A stretch of 10,749 bases of DNA from CAZWEZ01 sp964632795 (GTDB lineage: Bacteria > Pseudomonadota > Alphaproteobacteria > Rhodospirillales > 2-02-FULL-58-16), in contig CAZWEZ010000117.1 in assembly GCA_964632795.1 (NCBI GenBank), positions 1-10,749 of the forward strand, given 5' to 3'. The position numbers and the translations under genes were made by a program. How positions within the stretch are numbered: position 1 is the stretch's first letter; every line of letters begins with the position of its first letter. Of the stretch, positions 1-5,808 are shown piece after piece. The notes under the pieces are model-generated. The model worked only from the letters and a program-made list of their open reading frames with translations, did no database searches and was not told the origin of the DNA.

Positions 1-297
1 CAGGCCCCAGCCACCGAGGCCCAGTCCCAGGCCGAGGCCCTTGCCGGTCCACATCGTGCCGCCGGTCGCGGCCTTGGCGACCCCACCGGCCTTGGCGGCG
101 GCTCCGGCGCCCTTGCCCGCGGCGGCGACCTTGCCCGCGACGCCGCCCTTGGCGGCCAAGGTGGCCTTGCCCGCGGTGGCGCCCTTGGTGGTCAGCGCCT
201 GGCGAACCGCCTCGTTTTCGATTTCGCCGACGAGCCCGGCCGTGGCCGTTTTGCCCGCGGCGGCGGCTTTCGCCGTTCCCAGTCCCGTTGTCGCCAT
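1..297 (-). CDS. mms6: Mms6-like Leu-Gly-repeat magnetosome protein (partial, C-terminus beyond window)
   Basis: Magnetosome membrane protein of the Mms6 / MamD / MamG group, which binds iron or the magnetite surface and controls crystal shape. The first 99 residues are present; the gene runs off the left edge. Residues 8-78 are low-complexity Ala/Gly/Lys/Thr with recurring AGK units. Residues 79-99 carry the family signature GGTMWTGKG followed by LGLGLGLG and GGWGL, the start of the membrane-inserted Leu-Gly segment. MamD in this window carries nearly the same signature. The ATG at 297 has a good ribosome site (AGGGAG) about 6 bases upstream. Mms6 normally ends in an acidic iron-binding tail after the Leu-Gly helix; that part is outside the window, so another Leu-Gly family member cannot be excluded. 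Membership of the family is near certain, the exact symbol less so. Confidence 0.75.
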   Translation of the reverse strand, partial: MATTGLGTAKAAAAGKTATAGLVGEIENEAVRQALTTKGATAGKATLAAKGGVAGKVAAAGKGAGAAAKAGGVAKAATGGTMWTGKGLGLGLGLGGWGL

Positions 298-330
298 CGT
301 CTGCTCCCTGTATCCCCGTCTAGACCGCCA

Positions 331-347
331 TTCCACAACCAGTGGAA
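331..347. repeat. Small inverted repeat in the mms6-like leader
   Basis: TTCCAC and GTGGAA are perfect 6-bp arms around a 5-base loop. The repeat lies in the predicted 5' leader of the mms6-like gene, between its start codon and the Fur-box-like site. It could form a short RNA hairpin or be a protein site; its function is unknown. Confidence 0.4.
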
Positions 348-354
348 GAGCAAG

Positions 355-369
355 TGCAAATGATTATCA
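355..369. promoter_or_regulatory. Fur-box-like site upstream of the mms6-like gene
   Basis: TGCAAAT-G-ATTATCA matches the 7-1-7 Fur consensus TGATAAT-n-ATTATCA with 5/7 in the left half and 7/7 in the right half. It lies 58 bp upstream of the mms6-like start codon and downstream of the predicted -10 box, where Fur binding would block transcription. A second, independent match lies in front of feoA. The identification is by consensus only. Confidence 0.5.
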
Positions 370-401
370 CCCACCTGAAAATGCTCGAACTTAGATGAAG
401 A

Positions 402-430
402 ATTATATGGGAAATGCCCATTTCCAGCAA
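402..430 (-). promoter_or_regulatory. Sigma-70-type promoter of the mms6-like gene
   Basis: On the minus strand, TTGCTG (430-425) is followed after exactly 17 bp by a perfect TATAAT (407-402). Transcription would start near 395 and give a leader of about 100 bases before the ATG at 297. The spacer is almost completely filled by the palindrome at 410-425. This is the best promoter match in the window. Confidence 0.65.
410..425. promoter_or_regulatory. Perfect 16-bp palindrome between -35 and -10, candidate operator
   Basis: GGAAATG-CC-CATTTCC has perfect 7-bp arms around a 2-base centre. It occupies the spacer of the mms6-like promoter and touches the -35 box. Regulators of the MerR type, or repressors that block RNA polymerase, bind dyads in this position. 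No regulator gene of that kind is visible nearby. Confidence 0.5.
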
Positions 431-577
431 AGTATATTTTTCGCGAACTCCCTCCCCCTCCTCTCCCCAACTCCGCTCCACCTGACCTCACATCGTGATT
501 TTTTCTAAATATCAAGATGTTACAGGAAGCTGGCGATGGCAATATCGGGACATCCGGTGGCTGTCCCGGGGGGGCAT

Positions 578-621
578 GTGGGGGATAGCCTCCATAGCCT
601 CCCCTGAGTGGGGGATGCCTC
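578..621 (+). repeat. G/C-rich repeat cluster upstream of the receiver gene
   Basis: ATAGCCTCC occurs twice in perfect tandem (585-593 and 594-602). The block is flanked by two near-identical copies of GTGGGGGAT(A)GCCTC (578-592 and 608-621). CCCC at 601-604 can pair either with GGGG at 581-584 or with GGGG at 610-613, so two exclusive hairpins are possible. The 450-bp gene-free interval 298-748 otherwise holds the mms6-like promoter region, a pyrimidine-rich stretch at about 449-480 and the putative receiver promoter. Confidence 0.45.
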
Positions 622-638
622 TTATCCACAATGCACCG

Positions 639-667
639 TTTTCGTTTACCGGTGGTTGTGATAGTAT
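639..667 (+). promoter_or_regulatory. Possible extended -10 promoter of the receiver gene
   Basis: TAGTAT (662-667) is preceded by TGa, forming an extended -10 element. A weak -35 match, TTTTCG (639-644), lies 17 bp upstream. Transcription would start near 674, about 75 bases before the ATG at 749. The -35 is poor, so this is tentative. Confidence 0.35.
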
Positions 668-748
668 GTATGGGCAGGTGTTCGAAGCCTGGAAATTCGG
701 GCGCCGCATTCGTGTGCAACGTATTCCGGCTGTAAGTGAGGACTCGAA

Positions 749-1276
749 ATGTCGGTGGATGCCAGCACACTGAGTTTCCTGGTCGTCACCGAGAACGGCA
801 TGGAACGCATTGCAACCAAGGACGCCCTGCATTCCATGGGGGCAAGAAATATCCGCCTGATCGACAACGGCCCCAAGGCGCTCATCGAACTGAAACATGT
901 CCCGGCGGAGATCGTCATTTTCGACTGGGACATGTCGTCCATGAGCGGCCGGGAGTTTGCGTTACAGGTTCGTTCCAATTTGAAAGGCATCGCCCGGTTC
1001 GCCATTCTCATCGTGGTCTGCAACGACTTGTCGAAGGAACTTGCGATCGAGGCCATGAAGTTGGGGGTGCACGACTTCATCGACAAACCGATGACCATCG
1101 GTTCGCTGTCCACGCGGCTTCGCAGAAATCTCGAAAACCCCAAGGATTTCATCACTACGGGCCAATATTTCGGGCCTTGTCACGACTCGATAATCAAAGA
1201 GGAGGGCCAGGGGAACCCCGACCTCAAGAGGACCCCCCATCCTCTCGCCGACAAATTCGCCAAGACCGTTCTCTAG
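749..1276 (+). CDS. Single-domain response-regulator receiver protein (CheY-like)
   Basis: A stand-alone receiver domain of 175 residues without an output domain; such proteins pass a phosphoryl signal to a partner by protein contact. The likely phospho-acceptor is Asp59 in IVIFDWDMSSMSG, and the conserved Lys is in FIDKPM. Two features are unusual. The acidic pair that normally binds Mg2+ after strand 1 is replaced by Thr14-Glu15 (FLVVTEN). The conserved Ser/Thr at the end of strand 4 appears to be missing (ILIVVCND). Phosphorylation may therefore be weak or absent. About 45 residues after the domain look unstructured. GTGAGGA at 736-742 gives a good ribosome site. No histidine kinase is adjacent; a terminator separates it from the phosphorylation operon downstream. 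Confidence 0.85.
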   Translation: MSVDASTLSFLVVTENGMERIATKDALHSMGARNIRLIDNGPKALIELKHVPAEIVIFDWDMSSMSGREFALQVRSNLKGIARFAILIVVCNDLSKELAIEAMKLGVHDFIDKPMTIGSLSTRLRRNLENPKDFITTGQYFGPCHDSIIKEEGQGNPDLKRTPHPLADKFAKTVL

Positions 1277-1347
1277 GCGAAACCGTCGGTCAAGGCCGGT
1301 TAGGGCCGCGATAAACCATTGATTATTTATTTCGCTCCCCGCCAGCG

Positions 1348-1372
1348 CCCGGAGCCCCTTTCCGGGGTTTTT
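1348..1372 (+). terminator. Rho-independent terminator after the receiver gene
   Basis: CCCGGA (1348-1353) and TCCGGG (1361-1366) form a 6-bp stem around a 7-base loop, followed by G and TTTTT (1368-1372). It lies 72 bp after the receiver stop codon and before the vWA gene, separating the two transcripts. Confidence 0.7.
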
Positions 1373-1379
1373 CCGTGCG

Positions 1380-1410
1380 TTTTCAATATCCTGGCCGACC
1401 ACCATATATT
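1380..1410 (+). promoter_or_regulatory. Weak candidate promoter of the vWA/phosphatase/kinase operon
   Basis: TATATT (1405-1410) matches the -10 consensus in 5 of 6 bases. TTTTCA (1380-1385) is a 4 of 6 match to the -35 with a 19-bp spacer. It lies right after the upstream terminator and about 120 bp ahead of the vWA start, a sensible place for an operon promoter. The long spacer keeps confidence low. Confidence 0.3.
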
Positions 1411-1432
1411 GGGGGCGGATAAAGTTATTTTG

Positions 1433-1452
1433 CCACATCCTGTTGAATGTGG
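1433..1452. repeat. Inverted repeat in the vWA operon leader
   Basis: CCACAT and ATGTGG are perfect 6-bp arms around an 8-base centre. It lies just downstream of the candidate promoter and may be an operator or a leader hairpin. Confidence 0.4.
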
Positions 1453-1471
1453 TATGCCGGCTGTGGTACGA

Positions 1472-1498
1472 TCCGCAAAACCAAAGCGTCTTTGCGGA
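1472..1498 (+). repeat. Perfect 8-bp hairpin just before the vWA gene
   Basis: TCCGCAAA and TTTGCGGA pair perfectly over 8 bp around an 11-base loop. The hairpin ends 31 bases before the ATG at 1530 and has no T-run after it, so it is not a standard terminator. A role in leader RNA folding or protein binding is possible. Confidence 0.45.
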
Positions 1499-1529
1499 CC
1501 TGAGGCTTGCCCATGTAGAGGGGGACACC

Positions 1530-2453
1530 ATGACGTATTCGCAGGAAATCAGCCGCGATTTTCCGGGAGCCTTTCTTTTCCTTGTCGATCAGTCCCGGTC
1601 GATGAACAAGCCTTTCGGGACCGCCGCCGACGGTCAGCCGGTGGTGCGGGCCGAGGTGGTGGCGGATGCCCTGAACAAGACCCTGGAGGAACTGGTCAAC
1701 CGCTGCATGCGCGACGAGGGGGTCAGCGACTATTTCGAGATCGGCGTCATCGGTTACGGTAAAACCAACCGGCCCTCGTTCTGCTGGGAGAACGGCCTCG
1801 CCGGGCGGGCCATGGTGCCGATTTCCGAAGTGGCGGCCAATGCCCGGGTGGAAGAATGCGAGGTCGAAACGGTGGTCCGCGGCAAGACGGTCACCGAAAC
1901 CGTAACCGTTTCCAGATGGTTGACCCCCCTCGCCGCCGAAAGCACGCCCATGAACGCGGCGCTTCATCTGGCCCGGGGGGCGCTGGAGGAATGGATTTTC
2001 CGGCACCCCAAGTCGTTCCCGCCGATCGTCATCAACATCACCGACGGCATGGCCAACGACGTCGACACCGACGAAAAGCTGTTGGTGACCGCCCGCCGCC
2101 TGACCAGCCTGCAGACGACCGACGGCAACGTCTTGCTGGTCAACTGCCACATCACCGGCGACGGCGACAACCCGGTGATCTTCCCGTGGAGCCCCTTGGA
2201 GCTTCCCGAAGAGCCCTATGCCCGGTTGCTGTTCCAGATGTCCAGCGAGATGCCTCCCCGCTACCGATCGGTGATTTGCGAGATCTTCGAGCGCGATCTG
2301 GACTCGACCCCGGCCATCCGCGGCATGGCCTTCAACGCCGACGGCATCGCCTTGGTCAAGCTTCTCGACATCGGCACCCGCCAGGCATTCGTCTTCCCCG
2401 AAAGCGCCGCCCTCCAGGCGAATTCCCACCAGCCCCCGTCGACGCTTCAATAG
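1530..2453 (+). CDS. vWA-domain protein, TerY-like, with complete MIDAS
   Basis: A 307-residue von Willebrand factor A protein of the TerY type. The metal-ion-dependent adhesion site is complete: Asp20-x-Ser22-x-Ser24 (DQSRSM), Thr139 (STPM) and Asp172 (ITDG). Such domains bind partners through a bound Mg2+. No signal peptide or membrane segment is seen, so it should be cytoplasmic. The ATG at 1530 is chosen because it follows a strong ribosome site (AGAGGGGGA) and places the first vWA strand 14 residues in; an ATG at 1443 in the same frame has no comparable site. It heads a tight run with a PP2C phosphatase and a protein kinase, the TerY-P triad described in Ter-type stress systems, where the vWA protein is thought to be a scaffold or target of phosphorylation. 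No terB, terC or terD is in the window. Confidence 0.85.
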   Translation: MTYSQEISRDFPGAFLFLVDQSRSMNKPFGTAADGQPVVRAEVVADALNKTLEELVNRCMRDEGVSDYFEIGVIGYGKTNRPSFCWENGLAGRAMVPISEVAANARVEECEVETVVRGKTVTETVTVSRWLTPLAAESTPMNAALHLARGALEEWIFRHPKSFPPIVINITDGMANDVDTDEKLLVTARRLTSLQTTDGNVLLVNCHITGDGDNPVIFPWSPLELPEEPYARLLFQMSSEMPPRYRSVICEIFERDLDSTPAIRGMAFNADGIALVKLLDIGTRQAFVFPESAALQANSHQPPSTLQ

Positions 2454-2470
2454 CCGGGAAACAGGCGCCC

Positions 2471-3541
2471 TTGAGTCCCCCCACCCACAATCCACCGCCG
2501 GGCGCCGGCGCCGTGGCCGGGGATGACGTGGCGGCGCCGGCTCTCGCCGGCGATGGCGCCGCCCCCGCCTTCGCCACCCCGGGCGAGGTGGAGTTGACGG
2601 TCAGGGGCCGGTCGTCGGCCAAGCCCAATAACGACTATTTCAAAGCCGGCGACGGGATCGTGTGGCGGCGCAACGAGGATCGGTTCCGCTTCGCCGACAC
2701 CCCCGACGGCCTTGTCGCCGCGGTCGCCGACGGCGCCGGTTCGTCGGGAATGTATTGCGGGGCCTGGGCCGAGGCCCTGGTCGAACGCCTTCCCGAGACG
2801 CCGCTCGCCGGCCTGGACGACCTCAACCGGTGGATCGACGGGTTTTGGGAGGAATTCTCCGCCGAAGCCAAACGCGGCGCTTCCGGGGACGCCGCCAAGC
2901 TCAGCAAATTCGTTCGCGAGGGGTCCTACGCCACCCTTGTCGCGTGCTGGATCGCCAAGCGGGACGATGGCGGGGCGACGATGCAATGGCTCGGCTACGG
3001 CGACAGCCTGATCCTGGCCTTCGGCCGCGACGGCGACGATGTTACGCTGGTCGCCTGTTACCCCTCGACGCTGGGGGAGATGGAGCACGACCCCCATCTG
3101 CTGAACTGGAAGGATCTGCCCAAGGATTCCCACCTCCGGGTGGGGACCGTGGAGGTGCCCGGACCGGCGAGCGTGGTCCTGGCCTCGGACGGCATCGGGC
3201 AATTCGTCCTGATGCGCTATCTCGCCGATGCCCTCGCCCGCCACGACCAGGGCGCGCCGGCGGAGCCGGCCAAGAGCCTGCTCGGCGAGTTCCGCCCCCT
3301 GGTCGCCTCGGGCGCCGGAAAGCTTGCCGATCTGGCCCGGGCGAACGTCGAAAACCCGGGCTCCGGCTTCGCCGGCGAACTGGCCGCGCTTGACGCCGGG
3401 CTGGAATCGGACCACGACTTCCTGGAGATGATCCGGGACCATCACCGCAAAGGACTCTTGTCAAACGACGACGCGACTTTGATTATAGTCGATATCGAGG
3501 CGCGGGAAGCCGGCGGGGCGAGGGAGGATGGCGCCCCGTGA
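2471..3541 (+). CDS. PP2C-family Ser/Thr protein phosphatase (TerY-P triad)
   Basis: A metal-dependent PP2C phosphatase that would reverse phosphorylation by the kinase encoded next. Counting from the TTG at 2471 (356 residues), the motifs are KPNNDYF (51-57, in place of RxxNED), VADGAGS (metal-binding Asp87), GYGDS, LASDGI (Asp240) and NDDATL (Asp334). The catalytic set looks complete. The start is uncertain: no ATG lies between the vWA stop and the domain. The TTG at 2471 is 17 bases after that stop and has a weak ribosome site; GTG codons at 2513, 2528 and 2588 are alternatives. A start at 2471 gives a Pro/Ala-rich N-terminal tail of about 37 residues. The 3' end overlaps the kinase start by 14 bp, suggesting coupled translation. 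Confidence 0.85.
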   Translation: MSPPTHNPPPGAGAVAGDDVAAPALAGDGAAPAFATPGEVELTVRGRSSAKPNNDYFKAGDGIVWRRNEDRFRFADTPDGLVAAVADGAGSSGMYCGAWAEALVERLPETPLAGLDDLNRWIDGFWEEFSAEAKRGASGDAAKLSKFVREGSYATLVACWIAKRDDGGATMQWLGYGDSLILAFGRDGDDVTLVACYPSTLGEMEHDPHLLNWKDLPKDSHLRVGTVEVPGPASVVLASDGIGQFVLMRYLADALARHDQGAPAEPAKSLLGEFRPLVASGAGKLADLARANVENPGSGFAGELAALDAGLESDHDFLEMIRDHHRKGLLSNDDATLIIVDIEAREAGGAREDGAP

Positions 3542-4571
3542 GACGCCATCGGCCGTTGTACGTGGAAAAGCCATGACATTTCCGATCATCACCGACTACC
3601 GGACCGCGCTTCGCAACGCGGCGGTGCGCTTCGCTTCCGTCGATGTCGAGCCGGTCATCGACGACACCGGGGATCCGGTGTTCCAGGCCGGTAATTTCGC
3701 CGCCGTCTTCAAGGCCACCATAGGCGATAGCGACGAGATCGTGGCCCTCAAGTGCTTTACCCGCGACATACCCGACCTCGAACACCGCCACAAGGCCTTC
3801 ACCCAACTCATTCAGCGGACCAAGTCGCCGTTCCTTGTCGAGATCGCCTTTTTCCCCAACGAGCTTTTCATAACCTCCGACATCGCCCGAACCGGCGACT
3901 ACCCGGTACTGGTAATGTCTTGGGCCAAGGGCGAAAGCCTCGGCGCCGTTATCGAAAGGTTTTGCGCCAAGGAACGCCGCAAAGGTCTCGCCGCCCTCTC
4001 CCGGGCCTGGGCGAACATGTGCCTGGAACTGCTGTCGATGGGGATCGCCCATGGCGACTTGAAGCACGACAACATACTGGTGACGCCCGACGGAAAGCTG
4101 CGCCTGATCGACTACGATTCCATGTTCACGCCGCAACTGAAGGGACTGAAATCCGTTCTGCTGGGCGGCGTCAACTACCAGCACCCAAAACGCGGCATCG
4201 ACCATTTCGATAACACGCTCGATCACTTCTCGATGCTGGTGATCACGTTGTCCCTGCGCGCCCTGGCCATCGATCCGGGCCTTTATGGAACCTTCAACAC
4301 CGGCGAGAACATCATCATCGGACACGGAGATTTCACCACCGGAGCCCGGTCCCCACTTTTCGCTCATCTTCTGAAGTCCCCCGACGCCATGGTCCGCAAT
4401 TGGAGCAAGCTCCTGATCAAGGTTTCCCGATCCAATTCGATCGCCGTTCAGGGACTGAAACGCATCCTGCAGGATGCCCGAAAACCGATCGACGCCTCCC
4501 TGACCGGCGAGGGAGACCATCGGCTGCGTGGAGCCGGGCAATCCCAGGACCTCGACCGCGAAGTGGCATGA
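3528..4571 (+). CDS. Protein kinase-fold Ser/Thr kinase (TerY-P triad)
   Basis: A cytoplasmic protein kinase of 347 residues with a full catalytic set. Visible motifs are a glycine-loop remnant GNFAAVF (55-61), ATP-binding Lys75 (ALKCF), the catalytic loop HGDLKHDN (Asp177, Lys179, Asn182) and the metal-binding motif IDYD (Asp195) in place of DFG. HGDL with IDYD is typical of the bacterial kinases that accompany TerY-like vWA proteins. No transmembrane or sensor domain is present. Its likely substrates are the neighbouring vWA protein or the receiver; this is inferred from gene order. The ATG at 3528 overlaps the phosphatase stop and has GAGG 4 bases upstream; an internal ATG at 3573 (MTFPIITDY) is a possible alternative start. 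The acetyltransferase gene follows after 37 bp. Confidence 0.87.
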   Translation: MAPRETPSAVVRGKAMTFPIITDYRTALRNAAVRFASVDVEPVIDDTGDPVFQAGNFAAVFKATIGDSDEIVALKCFTRDIPDLEHRHKAFTQLIQRTKSPFLVEIAFFPNELFITSDIARTGDYPVLVMSWAKGESLGAVIERFCAKERRKGLAALSRAWANMCLELLSMGIAHGDLKHDNILVTPDGKLRLIDYDSMFTPQLKGLKSVLLGGVNYQHPKRGIDHFDNTLDHFSMLVITLSLRALAIDPGLYGTFNTGENIIIGHGDFTTGARSPLFAHLLKSPDAMVRNWSKLLIKVSRSNSIAVQGLKRILQDARKPIDASLTGEGDHRLRGAGQSQDLDREVA

Positions 4572-4608
4572 AGAGTAAAGGCATCGGCTACATTGACGAA
4601 GCGAGCGG

Positions 4609-5169
4609 ATGGGTCAAGTAGCAAAGCCGACGTCCACCGCCAGACCAAGCCGAAAGGGCGCAAGGAAGCCTTTTCCGAAGGTCGAGTGGCTGAGCGTACG
4701 CGATCTTGCCGAAAAGGACGTCGAGGCCCTGATCGGCTTGGGCGAGGACATTCACCGCGAGAGCATCTACCGCAATCTCGACTACGACCCGGCCAAACTT
4801 CGCAAACTCGCCGAAGCGGCTCTCGACAGGAACGCCTCGATGTTCTGCTGTTTCGTGGCCGAATATAAGGGCGGAATCGCCGGCGTGTTCGCGGGAATCA
4901 TCGCCGTGCATTATTTCGGCTTGGAGATGTCGGCCAGCGACATGTTCCTGTACATCCCCAAGAAATATCGCGCGACCCGGATCGGAGCCTCGGCGACGAC
5001 GCTGCTGATTTCCCGTTACGAGTCATGGGCCAGGAAAATGGGGGCGACCGAGATCACCATCCGGGCGATCAGCAAAGGCCGGCCGCGGCGAACCCATCGT
5101 CTGTTCCAGGAACTGGGCTACAAGGAAAAAGGCATCCTGTTCAAGAAGGATGTCGATCAGGATTCCTGA
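4609..5169 (+). CDS. GNAT-family N-acetyltransferase
   Basis: A 186-residue acetyltransferase of the GNAT fold, transferring acetyl from acetyl-CoA to an unknown amine. Residues 25-70 form the N-terminal helices, followed by FCCFVAEYKGGIAGVF (strands 2-3), DMFLYIPKKYRATRIGASATTLL (the acetyl-CoA binding turn and helix, about 111-133) and a C-terminal FQELGYKEKGILFKK strand. In the pyrophosphate-binding motif, normally R-x-x-G-x-G, the first Gly is replaced by Arg (R121-A-T-R-I-G126). The basic N-terminal 24 residues look disordered. It is the last gene of the run with the vWA, phosphatase and kinase genes, so it is probably co-transcribed; it may modify a member of that module. The stop codon is only 10 bp from the end of a convergent gene. 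Confidence 0.8.
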   Translation: MGQVAKPTSTARPSRKGARKPFPKVEWLSVRDLAEKDVEALIGLGEDIHRESIYRNLDYDPAKLRKLAEAALDRNASMFCCFVAEYKGGIAGVFAGIIAVHYFGLEMSASDMFLYIPKKYRATRIGASATTLLISRYESWARKMGATEITIRAISKGRPRRTHRLFQELGYKEKGILFKKDVDQDS

Positions 5170-5179
5170 GCGCGACCAT

Positions 5180-5539
5180 CTAAACCGGGGCGCCGTTGAA
5201 CGCCGAATTGACCATTTCCCAGATCTTGACCAGGAACCAGGGGACCTCGCCCAGGGTCAGGCTGTAGGCGACCAGCCAGGCGAGAACGAGCTTGACGAAC
5301 AGCCATCGCCGGGCCCTGTTGCGTTTCTCGAGCGCCCCCAGCACCCGTTCGACGTGGTGCAGGATGTACTCGCCCTCCTGGAACGGTTCCGAGCCCCCTT
5401 CCGGCGACCCGGCGGTCTGCTCCAAATCCAGGATATCCCGCTTCTTGCGCTTCCAGAACAAATCGAAGGGCCAATGCTTCCGGACGTTGTGAAATTCCCT
5501 GACCAAGACGGTTTGCCTCGACACTGCGGCGGTCGGCAC
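5180..5539 (-). CDS. Small membrane protein of unknown function
   Basis: Not recognised. The 119-residue product starts with a basic region (KHWPFDLFWKRKKRD, 21-35), has an acidic middle with a Gly/Ser/Pro linker (39-58), a charged helix (GEYILHHVERVLGALEKRNRARR, 56-78) and then a hydrophobic stretch at about 79-97 that fits one membrane helix. Residues 100-112 are aromatic and amphipathic. The positive residues just before the helix predict a cytoplasmic N-terminus. The GTG at 5539 lacks a clear ribosome site; TTG at 5506, 10 bases after a GAGG, is an alternative. It is convergent with the acetyltransferase gene, with no room for a separate terminator. The amino-acid composition argues for a real gene, but no homolog is known to me. 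Confidence 0.6.
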   Translation of the reverse strand: MPTAAVSRQTVLVREFHNVRKHWPFDLFWKRKKRDILDLEQTAGSPEGGSEPFQEGEYILHHVERVLGALEKRNRARRWLFVKLVLAWLVAYSLTLGEVPWFLVKIWEMVNSAFNGAPV

Positions 5540-5558
5540 ATGAATACCATATGAATAC
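5540..5558. repeat. 8-bp direct repeat at an 11-bp period
   Basis: ATGAATAC occurs at 5540-5547 and 5551-5558, one helical turn apart, in an AT-rich patch directly upstream of the minus-strand membrane-protein gene. It could be a binding site for a dimeric regulator, or chance. Confidence 0.3.
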
Positions 5559-5596
5559 TACACCTTTCCGGACGGGGCAAAACACCCCCTTCATTC

Positions 5597-5623
5597 CGCC
5601 ACCGTCTCCTGGAGATGGTGGCG
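5597..5623. repeat. Long, nearly perfect hairpin between divergent genes
   Basis: CGCCACC-g-TCTCC and GGAGA-t-GGTGGCG flank a single T at 5610. The arms are 13 bp long with one G-T wobble. It lies between the divergently transcribed membrane-protein gene and the toxin-antitoxin operon and has no T-run on either side. It may be a cruciform, a terminator or a regulator site. The rest of 5540-5808 holds only the direct repeat and the toxin-antitoxin promoter. Confidence 0.5.
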
Positions 5624-5751
5624 ATCGGCTCGGCGTTCAGCGGCCGATTGGTTTTTCTTACCCGGCTCATGTAAAATTGGCGCAGGAGCGGGAAGGCCGG
5701 GTTCGCTGGCGCACGGCAGGACCTCGACCGTCACGTGGACCAGGTACGGCC

Positions 5752-5789
5752 TTGCATTCGGACGTTGCCCGGACTACGTTACATGTAAC
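5752..5789 (+). promoter_or_regulatory. Toxin-antitoxin promoter with palindromic operator
   Basis: TTGCAT (5752-5757) and TACGTT (5775-5780) are spaced by 17 bp. GTTACATGTAAC (5778-5789), a perfect 12-bp palindrome, overlaps the -10 box and ends 19 bp before the antitoxin ATG. Toxin-antitoxin operons are usually self-repressed by the antitoxin binding such a palindrome. The operator is better supported than the exact promoter hexamers. Confidence 0.5.
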
Positions 5790-5808
5790 CGATATCGGAG
5801 GCTTGCCG

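Noticed and set aside
41..394. A 117-residue plus-strand open frame over the mms6-like gene
   Set aside because: It is the antisense shadow of the Mms6-like gene; its Ala/Pro/Val repeats come from the reverse complement of the Ala/Gly/Lys region.
1415..1432. AT-rich GGATAAAGTTATTTT segment as a third Fur box
   Set aside because: The left half fits, but the right half matches the consensus in only about 2 of 7 positions.
1856..2470. Upstream extension of the phosphatase frame inside the vWA gene
   Set aside because: The translation here is Arg/Pro/His-rich shadow of the vWA gene; family similarity only begins after about 2590.
5157..5594. Alternative minus-strand frames overlapping the small membrane protein
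   Set aside because: They are Arg/Gly/Pro-rich and lack a membrane segment, whereas the 5180-5539 frame has a balanced composition and a clear hydrophobic helix.
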